From: Bradyrhizobium sp. BR 10289
GTDB lineage: Bacteria; Pseudomonadota; Alphaproteobacteria; Rhizobiales; Xanthobacteraceae
Direction: 5' to 3'
Assembly: GCF_019455385.1 (NCBI RefSeq)
Contig: NZ_JACOFR010000042.1
Location: 1 to 45,917, forward strand
DNA length: 45,917 nt
Shown: positions 32,027 to 40,233 of the stretch, piece after piece
Layout: the number at the start of each line of letters is the position of its first letter
Numbering within the stretch: position 1 is the first letter of the stretch
The notes under the pieces: model-generated
Told to the model about the DNA's origin: nothing
What the model saw: the letters and a program-made list of their open reading frames with translations, nothing else
The model's database searches: none
Translations under genes and position numbers: made by a program

Positions 32027-33868
32027 TCAGAGATCGTCGTCGGCTTCGGAACCGTCGGGCGGATCGTCAGTGCCGTAGTCGGCGTTAATATTGGATTCCG
32101 GCACCTCGGGGGCAAGCCTGCGGACCTCGACGACCTTCGCACCCGGAAAACGCGACAGCACTTCCTGGACGCGCGGATCAGCTTCGGCGGTGCGCGCATG
32201 TTCCTGCTTCGCCGCCTGATTCACCGAACGCAATGTCGGCTGGCCCTGCTCGTTGGAGACGATCACGGTCCAGCGCCGCCCGGTCCACAGCTCGAACTTG
32301 CGTGCGAGCTCGGTGATCATGGTCTTGGAGGCGTTCGGCTCGAGCGCGACTTCGAGCCGGCCCTCCTCGAATCGGACGAGGCGCATGTCGCTTTCGAGCG
32401 CGCTCTTGGTCATGAGGTCGCGCTTTTGCCCGGCGAGCGCGACGAGCTGGATGAAGCTGGTGATGCGCAGCTGAGGTGCGGCGCCTTGCGGATCCGGCGC
32501 GGGCGCCGCCATCTGTGGCCGGGCAGCGCCGCCGCCGAATGCTGATGGCGACGACGTCGGCATGCGCACCGGCGCAGCGGAGGTCACGGACGCGGCGGAG
32601 GCCATCGGCCCAGACGGCGCGCTGCTGCGCGCGGGGCCGCCGCTCACGACCGACGAGCCGCCGCCGTTCTGCTCCAGCATCCTGATGGCTTCGTCCGGGG
32701 TCGGCAGGTCGGCGACATAGGCGATGCGCACCAGCACCATTTCGGCGGCCGCTGCGGGGCGGGTCGCGGCCTGCACCTCGGTGATTCCCTTGAGCAGCAT
32801 CTGCCACATCCGCGACAGCACGCGCATCGAGATTTTTGACGCGAAATCCTTCGCGCGGACGCGCTCGGTCTCGCCATAGGCGACGTTGTCGGCGGTCGCC
32901 GGAATGATTTTCACGCGGGTGACGAAATTGACGAATTCGGCAAGGTCGGAGAGCACGACGACCGGATCGGCGCCGACATCGTACTGATCGCGGAATTCCT
33001 TGAAGGCGCTCGCGATGTCGCCGCGCGCCAGCGACTCGAAGAGGTCGATGACGCGGGTGCGGTCGGCGAGCCCCAGCATCTGCCTGACGGCGTCAGCCTT
33101 CACCTGGCCCGCGGCATGCGCGATCGCCTGGTCGAGCAGCGACAGTGAATCGCGCACCGAGCCTTCGGCGGCGCGCGCGATGATGCCGAGCGCCTCGGGC
33201 TCGATCTCGACGCTTTCCTTGGTGGCGATGTTGGCGAGGTGCTTCATCAGCACGTCGGCCTCGACGCGGCGCAGGTCGAAACGCTGGCAGCGCGACAGCA
33301 CCGTCACCGGAACCTTGCGGATCTCGGTCGTCGCGAACACGAATTTGGCGTGCTCCGGCGGCTCCTCCAGCGTCTTCAGGAAGGCGTTGAACGCCGCCGT
33401 CGACAGCATGTGGACTTCGTCGATGATGTAGACCTTGTAGCGGGCGCTGGCCGGCGCGTAGCGCACGCTGTCATTGATCTGGCGGACGTCGTCGACGCCA
33501 GTGTGCGAGGCCGCGTCCATCTCCAGCACGTCCATGTGCCGGCTTTCCATGATCGCCTGGCAGTGCACGCCCAGCGTGGGCATGTGGATGGTCGGGCCCT
33601 TCACCGAGCCGTCCGGCATCTCGTAGTTGAGCGCACGGGCGAGGATACGCGCCGTGGTGGTCTTGCCGACACCGCGGACGCCGGTGAGGATCCAGGCCTG
33701 CGGAATCCGCCCGGTCTCGAACGCATTCGAGACGGTGCGGACCACGGCCTCCTGGCCGATCAGATCATCGAAAGAAGAGGGGCGGTATTTGCGCGCAAGA
33801 ACCCGGTAAGGCGCGTTGCCGGCCTGGCCGGCGCTATCGGGATTTGGAGGGGCGCCAGCGTCGGTCAT
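32027..33868 (-). CDS. dnaX: DNA polymerase III subunits gamma/tau
   Basis: Clamp-loader ATPase of the replicase, 613 residues. Walker A: GVRGVGKTTTAR (about 44-55). Walker B/DExx: VYIIDEVHMLS. SRC motif: TVLSRCQRFDLRR. The usual zinc module with four Cys is almost lost; only the Cys of GVHCQAIMESRHMDVLEMDAAS remains, which I believe is usual in alphaproteobacteria. A low-complexity Ser/Pro/Ala linker (about 395-455) separates the clamp-loader part from the tau-like C-terminal domain (about 465-570). The very acidic end YGTDDPPDGSEADDDL may contact the polymerase. The SRP RNA gene lies about 100 bases upstream. Confidence 0.95.
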   Translation of the reverse strand: MTDAGAPPNPDSAGQAGNAPYRVLARKYRPSSFDDLIGQEAVVRTVSNAFETGRIPQAWILTGVRGVGKTTTARILARALNYEMPDGSVKGPTIHMPTLGVHCQAIMESRHMDVLEMDAASHTGVDDVRQINDSVRYAPASARYKVYIIDEVHMLSTAAFNAFLKTLEEPPEHAKFVFATTEIRKVPVTVLSRCQRFDLRRVEADVLMKHLANIATKESVEIEPEALGIIARAAEGSVRDSLSLLDQAIAHAAGQVKADAVRQMLGLADRTRVIDLFESLARGDIASAFKEFRDQYDVGADPVVVLSDLAEFVNFVTRVKIIPATADNVAYGETERVRAKDFASKISMRVLSRMWQMLLKGITEVQAATRPAAAAEMVLVRIAYVADLPTPDEAIRMLEQNGGGSSVVSGGPARSSAPSGPMASAASVTSAAPVRMPTSSPSAFGGGAARPQMAAPAPDPQGAAPQLRITSFIQLVALAGQKRDLMTKSALESDMRLVRFEEGRLEVALEPNASKTMITELARKFELWTGRRWTVIVSNEQGQPTLRSVNQAAKQEHARTAEADPRVQEVLSRFPGAKVVEVRRLAPEVPESNINADYGTDDPPDGSEADDDL

Positions 33869-34243
33869 CGGTCGATCCGCAATGAAATGTCTCTCGGCCG
33901 GCTTTTGCGGAAAGGAGCGCGCTGGCGGGAGGCCCGCCGGCGCTGGTTCGCTCGGAAAAACAGGTAGGAGACTGACGAGCGACCCGATCCGGACCTCGTT
34001 AGGGCTGCTTCCTTCCGGACCTGACCCGGTTGGCGAGTGGCTCGTCCACCGCCAATCTCCCGGTCCCTATTTGGGGCCAAAGGGCGCGGAAAGCAAGCGG
34101 GTATCACCCTGAACGGCTTGATCTTGCCCAGCATCCGGGCAATTCCTGATCTGCCCAGCCGATAGGCTGTGCTTTCGCTGATGGGACCGCCTTGCTAAGA
34201 ACGCCGCCGGAACTCCATCCAACCAGAAAAGCGATTGATCCCA
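33869..34243. other. Intergenic region dnaX to binding-protein gene, containing ffs
   Basis: 375 bases without a protein gene. About 97 of them are the small SRP RNA on the minus strand (33965-34062). A T-run on the minus strand at 33960-33956 directly follows its 3' end. Nothing distinctive was seen between 34070 and 34243 beyond what must be the promoters of ffs and of the plus-strand ABC operon. Confidence 0.7.
33965..34062 (-). ncRNA. ffs: Signal recognition particle RNA (4.5S, small bacterial type)
   Basis: On the minus strand the hallmark GGTCAGGTCCGGAAGGAAGC, extended by AGCC, is present: the conserved apical loop that binds the Ffh M domain. The flanks pair as a long hairpin: GGAGA with TCTCC at the ends and GACGAGC with GCTCGTC further in. 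Ends are approximate (within a few bases). A TTTTT stretch beyond the 3' end fits termination. Location just upstream of dnaX on the same strand is common. With Ffh it targets inner-membrane proteins to the translocon. Confidence 0.93.
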
Positions 34244-35098
34244 ATGGTTACACGTCGTGATGTTGCATCGATTGTCGGACTTGGCGCTATCGGCGCAGCA
34301 ACCGCCGGCGCGCTGGCATCTCCGGCCGTGGCCCAGGCGGCCGATCCCAACGAATCGACCTTCGCCCGCATCCGCCGCACCAAGAAGATGCGGATCGGCG
34401 CAGTCGGCGGCGGCGCGCCCTATTACATGAAGGACCTCGCCAGCGGCCAGTGGAAGGGCTTCTACGTCGACATCGCCAAGGCACTCGCCGACGACATGGA
34501 GGCTGAGCTCGACATCACCGAGACCACTTGGGGCAATTCGGTGCTGGATCTGCAGTCCAACAAGATCGACATCTTCTTCGGTCTCAACCCGACCCCGAAG
34601 CGCGCGCTGGTGGTCGATTTCTCCGTGCCGGTCTTCAACAACGCCTTCGGCATCCTCTGCAAGAAGGACTTCAAGCCGAAGAGCTGGGCCGAGCTGAACT
34701 CGCCCGACGTCAAGATCGCGGTCGACCAGGGCTCCTCGCATGACCAGGTCGTCAGCCGCCTGACGCCGAAGGCGCAGATCTCGCGTCTGAAGACCGCCGA
34801 TGATGCCACCGCCGCCTTGCAGACCGGCCGCGTCGATGCGCAGTGCCTGATCACCATGCTGTCGCTGACCGTCCTGAAGAAGAACCCGTCGCTCGGCCAG
34901 TTCGTGCTGCCGACGCCGGTGTTCGCGACCACGTCGAACGCGGGCTTCCGCCGCGAGGCCGACAAGACTTGGCGCGACTACGTCAACACCTGGATCGACT
35001 TCAACAAGGGCCTCGGCTTCATCCGCAACGCCATCATCACCAACATGGAGCTGGTCGGCGTGACGGAAGCGGACATTCCGCCGGGCGTGTCGTTGTAA
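34244..35098 (+). CDS. Amino-acid-type ABC transporter substrate-binding protein
   Basis: Periplasmic solute-binding protein of family 3 (polar amino acids), 284 residues. The signal region MVTRRDVASIVGLGAIGAATAGALASPAVAQA has a twin Arg, so export by the Tat route is plausible. The mature part begins STFARIRRTKKMRIGAVGGGAPYYM. The hinge regions are visible (QWKGFYVDIAKALAD, VVDFSVPVFNNAFGIL, KIAVDQGSSHDQVV, VDAQCLITMLSLTVLKK). It lacks a clear Arg-Asp pair arrangement of classic amino-acid binders that I could assign, so the ligand is open. The ATG at 34244 is used. It leads a transport-plus-enzyme operon; repeat R3 lies before the permease. Confidence 0.9.
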   Translation: MVTRRDVASIVGLGAIGAATAGALASPAVAQAADPNESTFARIRRTKKMRIGAVGGGAPYYMKDLASGQWKGFYVDIAKALADDMEAELDITETTWGNSVLDLQSNKIDIFFGLNPTPKRALVVDFSVPVFNNAFGILCKKDFKPKSWAELNSPDVKIAVDQGSSHDQVVSRLTPKAQISRLKTADDATAALQTGRVDAQCLITMLSLTVLKKNPSLGQFVLPTPVFATTSNAGFRREADKTWRDYVNTWIDFNKGLGFIRNAIITNMELVGVTEADIPPGVSL

Positions 35099-35119
35099 GA
35101 GCGCCTGACCCTTCCACAT

Positions 35120-35206
35120 CGTCATGGCCGGGCTTGTCCCGGCCATCCACGCCTTCCCCCCGCAGCACCAAGAACGTGGATGCCCGGGACAAGCCCGGGC
35201 ATGACG
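35120..35206. repeat. Palindromic intergenic repeat, family R3
   Basis: CGTCATGGCCGGGCTTGTCC pairs with the reverse complement of the segment ending GGGCATGACG; inner CCATCCACG pairs with CGTGGATG. It lies inside the ABC operon between binding-protein and permease genes. The hairpin may lower read-through or stabilise the upstream mRNA, giving more binding protein than permease. Confidence 0.8.
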
Positions 35207-35246
35207 ACGAGTTTCTAGACTGCCACCGGGTACGAGTAATACACGC

Positions 35247-35909
35247 ATGTATCAGTGGGACTTCGGCATCCTCTGGAGCTATCGCTGGCTCTTTCTCAAC
35301 GGGCTCGGCGTCACCGTCGGCTTCACCGTGGTGATCGTGCTGCTTGGCCTCGTGTTCGGCCTGTTCGGCGCCTTCGGCAGCCTGTCGCGGTTCAAGGCGA
35401 TCCGCCTCACTGCCCTCACCTTCATCGAAGCGTTCCGCTGCACGCCGATCCTGGTGCAGCTGATCTGGTTCTATTATGCGCTGCCGATCCTCGCCGGCGT
35501 CGAGATGACGCCGATCACGGCCTCGGCGCTGGCGCTGTCGCTCTATGGCGGCTCGTTCTATTCCGAGATCATCCGCGGCGGCATCATCTCGATCGATAAG
35601 GGCCAGTCGGAAGCCGGAGCCGCGCTCGGCATGACGCCGAGGCAGAGCATGCGGCGCATCGTGCTGCCGCAGGCGATCAAGCGCATGATCCCGGCGCTGA
35701 TGAACCAGTCGATCATCCAGTTCAAGAACACCTCGCTGGTCTCGGTGCTGGCGGTGCCCGACCTCGTCTATCAGAGCCAGGTCGCCGCCCATGACAGCTA
35801 CCGGCCGCTGGAGACCTACACCGCGGTCGCAGTCGCCTATGCGGCGATCCTGATCCCGCTCACCATCATCGTCCGCCGCGGCGAGAAGCGACTGGCGGTC
35901 AGCGAATGA
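35247..35909 (+). CDS. Amino-acid-type ABC transporter permease
   Basis: A 220-residue inner-membrane permease of the HisMQ family with about five helices. The N-terminal helix (about 12-35: WLFLNGLGVTVGFTVVIVLLGLVFG) is followed by EAFRCTPILVQLIWFYYALP. The EAA coupling loop, contacting the ATPase, is SEAGAALGMTPRQSMRRIVLPQAIKRMIPALMNQSI (about 126-160). A single permease gene is present, so a homodimer is expected. The stop overlaps the ATPase start as ATGA. Confidence 0.93.
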   Translation: MYQWDFGILWSYRWLFLNGLGVTVGFTVVIVLLGLVFGLFGAFGSLSRFKAIRLTALTFIEAFRCTPILVQLIWFYYALPILAGVEMTPITASALALSLYGGSFYSEIIRGGIISIDKGQSEAGAALGMTPRQSMRRIVLPQAIKRMIPALMNQSIIQFKNTSLVSVLAVPDLVYQSQVAAHDSYRPLETYTAVAVAYAAILIPLTIIVRRGEKRLAVSE

Positions 35910-36700
35910 GCGATACTCCCAAGATCGAGATCCGGGGCCTGCGCAAAAGCTTTGGCAGCAACGAGGTTCTCAAGAACATCAATCTCGACGTTGCCAAGGG
36001 CGGCGTCGTGGCGCTGATCGGGCCGTCCGGCTCGGGCAAGTCGACGCTGCTCCGCTGCATCAATCTGCTGGTCGTGCCCGACGGCGGCAGCGTCCGCGTC
36101 GGCGACACGCGCTTTGCATTCGGCGAAGGTACAAAGCTTCCCGACGTGAAGGCACTCGCAAAATTCCGCGCCACCACCGGCATGGTGTTCCAGCACTTCA
36201 ATCTGTTCCCGCACATGACGACGCTCCAGAACGTGATGGAGGGACCGGTCACGGTGCGGCGCATCGCCAAGGCGGACGCGGAAAAGCTGGCGCGGGCGCA
36301 GCTCGCCAAGGTCGGGCTCGCGGAGAAGGCCGATCAATATCCGGCGACGCTGTCCGGCGGCCAGAAGCAGCGCGTTGCGATCGCACGTGCGCTCGCCATG
36401 GAGCCCGACGTGATGCTGTTCGACGAAGCCACCTCGGCACTCGATCCCGAGCTCGTCGGCGAGGTGCTGAACGTGATCCAGCAACTCGCCTCCGAAGGCA
36501 TGACCATGGTGATCGTCACCCACGAGATCGCCTTTGCCCGCGAGGTCGCCGACCGCCTGATCTTCATGCGCGACGGCGTGGTCGTAGAGGAAGGCCCCGC
36601 GCGGCAGGTGATCGACAGCCCACAGGAGGCCGCGACGCGCGCCTTCCTCAGCCATTTCCACCGCACCGGTGCATTGCCGCCGGCCAATGCAGGTTCCTGA
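35906..36700 (+). CDS. Amino-acid-type ABC transporter ATPase
   Basis: A 264-residue ATP-binding subunit. Walker A GPSGSGKS at 39-46, Q loop near TTGMVFQHFNLFPHMT, signature LSGGQKQRVAIARAL, Walker B VMLFDEATSALDPE, and switch His in VIVTHEIAF. It matches the GlnQ/HisP group. Its start overlaps the permease stop (ATGA), and its own stop overlaps the SDR start by one base (TGATG), so three genes are translationally coupled. Confidence 0.95.
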   Translation: MSDTPKIEIRGLRKSFGSNEVLKNINLDVAKGGVVALIGPSGSGKSTLLRCINLLVVPDGGSVRVGDTRFAFGEGTKLPDVKALAKFRATTGMVFQHFNLFPHMTTLQNVMEGPVTVRRIAKADAEKLARAQLAKVGLAEKADQYPATLSGGQKQRVAIARALAMEPDVMLFDEATSALDPELVGEVLNVIQQLASEGMTMVIVTHEIAFAREVADRLIFMRDGVVVEEGPARQVIDSPQEAATRAFLSHFHRTGALPPANAGS

Positions 36701-37455
36701 TGCCTGATATCGACCGGGTCTATCTCGTCACCGGCGCCGCCAGCGGCATCGGCCGCGCCACCGCAAAGCTGCTGGCGGCGCCTCGCATTGCCCTCCTGCT
36801 CCACACGCGCGCGAACGCCGCTGGACTCGACGCCACCGCGGCGGAGGCTGAAGCGAAAGGCGCCATTGTCGCAAAGTGCCTCGGCGATCTCGCCGAGGAA
36901 GCGGCCCCCAGCGGCGCCATCGCCGCCGCGCAATCCGCGTTCGGCCGGCTCGATGGATTGGTTCTCGTCGGCGGCCATGCCCGCCGCGGCAGCGCCATCG
37001 GCACGCCGGCAGATGAGTTCCGCAAGGCAATGGACGAGTCCGCGCTGGCGCTCACGCGATTGGTCGATGCCGCGCTGCCGCTGCTGCGGGCCGGCCGCGA
37101 TGCAAGGATCGTTGCGGTGTCGTCATTCGTCGCGCACGCGATCCGGCCCGAATTCGCGCCCTTCGCGGCGACCGCCGCAAGCCGCTCCGCGCTGGAAGCG
37201 CTGGTGCGCCTCACTGCAATCGAGCTCGCCAAGGACGGCATCACCGTCAACGCGGTGTCGCCCGGCCTCATCGTCAAGGACAGACCGAGCGAGAGCCGGC
37301 TGTCGCCCGAGCAGATCGCCGCGACCGAAGCGCTGATCCCAATGCGCCGCCGCGGGCGGCCGGAGGAAGTCGCCGAGATCATCGCCTTCCTGGCATCGCC
37401 CAAAGCATCTTACGTCACTGGCCAGGTCTGGCACGTCGATGGAGGCCTGACATGA
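36700..37455 (+). CDS. SDR-fold protein lacking the catalytic Tyr-Lys pair
   Basis: A 251-residue protein of the short-chain dehydrogenase/reductase fold. The nucleotide-binding TGAASGIG is at 11-18. The strand DGLVLVGGHA replaces the usual NNAG motif. The catalytic Ser is plausible (IVAVSSF, Ser142). The YxxxK motif is missing: the expected region reads EFAPFAATAASRSALEAL, with Phe155 and Arg162 and no Tyr anywhere nearby. The C-terminal ITVNAVSPGLI and YVTGQVWHVDGG are normal. So the fold and probably NAD(P) binding are kept but standard oxidoreductase chemistry is doubtful. It is embedded by overlaps between the ABC ATPase and the enolase-superfamily gene, and should share their substrate. 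A pseudoenzyme or altered chemistry is possible. Confidence 0.87.
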   Translation: MPDIDRVYLVTGAASGIGRATAKLLAAPRIALLLHTRANAAGLDATAAEAEAKGAIVAKCLGDLAEEAAPSGAIAAAQSAFGRLDGLVLVGGHARRGSAIGTPADEFRKAMDESALALTRLVDAALPLLRAGRDARIVAVSSFVAHAIRPEFAPFAATAASRSALEALVRLTAIELAKDGITVNAVSPGLIVKDRPSESRLSPEQIAATEALIPMRRRGRPEEVAEIIAFLASPKASYVTGQVWHVDGGLT

Positions 37456-38579
37456 CCGAAGCAACCATCGCACGCCTCCGCCTGTTCCTGATTGAAAGTC
37501 CGATCAAGATGGCGCGCCTGCAGGGCGTCGGCAACGTCAAGGGCACGGTGAAGCGCGTGCTGATCGAGCTCACCTCGAGCGACGGCGTCATCGGCTGGGG
37601 CGAAGCTGCGCCGTGGGAAGTCTTCACGGGAACGCCGGAAGCGGCGTTCTCCGCGCTCGACATCTATCTGCGCCCGATCGTGCTCGGCAAGCCTGTCCGA
37701 CGTATCCGCGCGCTGATGGCGGAGCTCGACCGTGCCCTGGTCGGCCATGCCGAGGCAAAGGTCGCAATCGAGATGGCGCTGCTCGACATCGTCGGCAAAT
37801 CGTCCGGGCTGTCGGTCGCCGATCTGCTCGGCGGCCGTGTGCGCGACACCATCCCCCTGTCGTTCTCGATCGCCGATCCGGACTTTCCCGCCGATCTCGA
37901 GCGCATGCGAAAGATGGTCCCCGAAGGCAATGTCATCTACAAGGTCAAGACCGGCGTGAAGCCGCATCGCGAGGATCTCGATCATCTCGCAGCGATCCGC
38001 AAGGAGTTCGGCGACAAGGTCGACCTGCGCGTCGACTATAACCAGGCGCTGGCGCCGTTCGGTGCCATCAAGATTTTGCGTGACGTCGAAGAGTTCGCGC
38101 CGACCTTCATCGAGCAGCCGGTGCCGCGCAAATATCTCCACGTGATGGCGCAGCTCACTGCGGCACTGGAAACACCCGTGCTCGCCGACGAGAGCTGCTT
38201 TGACCGCCGCGACATGATGGAGGTGGTGCGCCGCGAGGCCGCCGATGCCGTCTCGATCAAGCTGATGAAGGCGAGCGGCCTGTTCGAGGCGCAGGCGATC
38301 ATGGCCATCGCGGACATCGCCGGCCTGCCCGGCTATGGCGGCACGCTGTGGGAGGGCGGCATTGGGCTAGCCGCCGGCACGCAACTGATCGCGGCGACGC
38401 CTGGCATCTCGCTCGGCTGCGAATTCTACATGCCGCATCACGTCCTGACCGAGGACGTGCTGGAAGAGCGCGTCGCCAATCGCGCGGGTCACGTCGTCGT
38501 GCCCGATGGTCCCGGCCTCGGCATCCGCGTCAGCGAGGCCTCGGTCCGCGCCAATGCGCGGGTGCTGGCGGAGGCGTAG
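37452..38579 (+). CDS. Muconate-lactonizing/mandelate-racemase (enolase superfamily) enzyme
   Basis: A 375-residue enzyme of the MLE subgroup of the enolase superfamily; members abstract a proton alpha to a carboxylate using a Mg-stabilised enolate. The KxK pair is Lys164-Lys166 (IYKVKTG), the metal ligands are Asp195 (VDYNQA), Glu221 (IEQPVP) and Asp246 (ADES), and the second-side Lys is at 270 or 273 (SIKLMKASG). The N-terminal capping domain (1-130) determines specificity. Usual length. GGAGG precedes the ATG, which overlaps the SDR stop (ATGA). The family includes cycloisomerases, dipeptide epimerases and N-acylamino-acid racemases; the amino-acid-type transporter favours a substrate with a carboxylate and possibly an amino group, but this is inference. 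Confidence 0.9.
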   Translation: MTEATIARLRLFLIESPIKMARLQGVGNVKGTVKRVLIELTSSDGVIGWGEAAPWEVFTGTPEAAFSALDIYLRPIVLGKPVRRIRALMAELDRALVGHAEAKVAIEMALLDIVGKSSGLSVADLLGGRVRDTIPLSFSIADPDFPADLERMRKMVPEGNVIYKVKTGVKPHREDLDHLAAIRKEFGDKVDLRVDYNQALAPFGAIKILRDVEEFAPTFIEQPVPRKYLHVMAQLTAALETPVLADESCFDRRDMMEVVRREAADAVSIKLMKASGLFEAQAIMAIADIAGLPGYGGTLWEGGIGLAAGTQLIAATPGISLGCEFYMPHHVLTEDVLEERVANRAGHVVVPDGPGLGIRVSEASVRANARVLAEA

Positions 38580-38857
38580 AGACGATCGTCGGCGCGCGGC
38601 GGTTCACCTCGCCCCGCTTGCGGGGAGAGGTCGGATCGCCCTTGCGATCCGGGTGAGGGGGTACAGGTCTCTCCGCGTTCCTCGCGTGTGGAGAGAGGCC
38701 CCTCACCCCAACCCTCTCCCCGTAAGAACGGGGAGAGGGAGAAGAAAGCGACGACCGCGTATGCGATGACAGCGGGGCGCCAACCTTCCCCTCACCACAT
38801 CGGTATCGTATGGTCCGGTCAACACGCCCGACCTGATCGGGCCATCCGGAAACGCAT
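38580..38857. other. Intergenic region with repeat R5
   Basis: 278 bases between the enolase-superfamily gene and the HIT gene, mostly filled by the palindromic repeat 38605-38740. The remaining ~115 bases should hold the promoter of the HIT gene. No clear box was found. Confidence 0.5.
38605..38740. repeat. Palindromic intergenic repeat, family R5
   Basis: CACCTCGCCCCGCTTGCGGG with GAGAGG near the left pairs loosely with CCTCTCCCCGTAAGAACGGG at the right; inner GGTGAGGGG pairs with CCCCTCACC, and GGATCGCCCTTGCGATCC forms its own stem. One copy is visible here. It separates the ABC/enolase operon from the HIT-nudC group. Confidence 0.75.
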
Positions 38858-39277
38858 ATGCCCGAACCCGCCTGGTCGCTGCACTCCCGCCTGAAAGAGG
38901 ACACCATCGACATCGGCGATCTGCCGTTGTCCAAGGTGCTGGTCATCAAGGATGCGCATTATCCCTGGCTCTTGCTGGTACCTCGCCGCCCCGACGCGGT
39001 CGAGATCATCGACCTCGACGAGGTGCAGCAGGCGCAGCTGATGACCGAGATCTCCCGCGTCTCGCGCGCGCTCAAGGAGATCACCAAATGCGACAAGCTC
39101 AACATCGCGGCGCTCGGCAATCTCGTGCCGCAGCTCCACGTCCACATTATCGCGCGCCGCACCGGTGACGCCGCCTGGCCACGCCCGGTCTGGGGCGTGA
39201 TGCAGCCGCTGGCGCATGACGCCGCGGAAGTTCAGAATTTCATCAGCGCGCTTCGCCGAAAGATCTGGTTGGGTTGA
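38858..39277 (+). CDS. HIT-family protein with altered triad
   Basis: A 139-residue nucleotide-binding protein of the HIT superfamily. YPWLLLVPRR and LNIAALGNLVPQLHVHIIARR are clear family segments. Of the three His in the H-x-H-x-H motif, His94 and His96 are present but the third place is Ile98. This class is found in alphaproteobacteria beside NADH-pyrophosphatase-like genes. Whether it hydrolyses dinucleotides is uncertain, although the central nucleophilic His is retained. It is 11 bases upstream of nudC, which is another nucleotide-cleaving enzyme. Confidence 0.87.
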   Translation: MPEPAWSLHSRLKEDTIDIGDLPLSKVLVIKDAHYPWLLLVPRRPDAVEIIDLDEVQQAQLMTEISRVSRALKEITKCDKLNIAALGNLVPQLHVHIIARRTGDAAWPRPVWGVMQPLAHDAAEVQNFISALRRKIWLG

Positions 39278-39288
39278 AAGAATAACAA

Positions 39289-40227
39289 ATGTCAGCATTC
39301 GACTCGTTTCCGCTGGGACAGCCGGCCTTCGTCACCAACGTCCTCGACCGCGCCGCGCATCTGCGCCGCGACGATGAAAAGCTGTTCGCGCTGGAGCAGA
39401 AATCGTCCTCGCGCGCCTATGTCGTCTACCGCGACTCGCTGCTGGTGAAGCGCGACGGCGACAAGGTGCGTGCGCTGCTCTCGATCGACGAGGCGACCAA
39501 ATGCGGGGCCAATCCCGGCACGATCTTCCTCGGCCTGCGCGACGGCGCGGCGATCTTCGGCATGGGCATGCCGCAGGCCGCGGCCGAGAAGCTGGTCGGC
39601 CGCGAGGACTACACCATCACCGAGCTGCGTGGCATGGCGATGCAGGGTGTGATCCCGCCCGAGGAGCTGTCGGCGATCGCGATGGCGAAGTCGATGGTCG
39701 GCTGGCATCAGCGCCACGGCTATTGCGCCAATTGCGGCACCCGCAGCAGCATGAAGGAGGGCGGCTGGAAGCGCGAATGCCCGTCCTGCAAGGCCGAACA
39801 CTTTCCGCGCACCGATCCCGTCGTGATCATGCTGGTGGCCTCAGGCGACAAATGCCTGCTCGGCCGCCAGAAGCAGTTTCCGCCGGGCATGTATTCCTGC
39901 CTCGCTGGCTTCGTCGAGGCCGCCGAGACCATCGAGGACGCGGTGCGCCGCGAGATCCTGGAAGAATCCGGCATTCGCTGCACCGACGTGCAGTATTACA
40001 TGACGCAGCCCTGGCCCTATCCGTCGTCGCTGATGATCGGCTGCAGCGCGCGGGCGGTGAGCGATGACATCGTCGTCGATCACTCCGAGCTGGAAGACGC
40101 GCGCTGGTTCACGCGCGAGGAAGCTGCAAAGATGCTGACGCGGACGCATCCCGACGGGCTCGCCGGCCCGCATCCGTTCGCGATCGCGCATCACCTGCTC
40201 GGCCGCTGGGTGCACGACAAGAGCTGA
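39289..40227 (+). CDS. nudC: NAD(+) diphosphatase / NADH pyrophosphatase (NudC)
   Basis: A 312-residue Nudix hydrolase that cleaves NADH to NMNH and AMP and can remove NAD caps from RNA in the E. coli enzyme. The zinc ribbon has Cys146, Cys149, Cys164 and Cys167 (YCANCG and CPSCK). The Nudix box spans 207-229: Gly207, Glu213, Arg221-Glu222, Glu225-Glu226. The NudC-specific SQPWPFPxS stretch appears as TQPWPYPSSLMIG just after it. The start at 39289 follows only a weak purine stretch. Only 6 bases separate it from the PfkB kinase gene. Confidence 0.95.
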   Translation: MSAFDSFPLGQPAFVTNVLDRAAHLRRDDEKLFALEQKSSSRAYVVYRDSLLVKRDGDKVRALLSIDEATKCGANPGTIFLGLRDGAAIFGMGMPQAAAEKLVGREDYTITELRGMAMQGVIPPEELSAIAMAKSMVGWHQRHGYCANCGTRSSMKEGGWKRECPSCKAEHFPRTDPVVIMLVASGDKCLLGRQKQFPPGMYSCLAGFVEAAETIEDAVRREILEESGIRCTDVQYYMTQPWPYPSSLMIGCSARAVSDDIVVDHSELEDARWFTREEAAKMLTRTHPDGLAGPHPFAIAHHLLGRWVHDKS

Positions 40228-40233
40228 CCGCCG

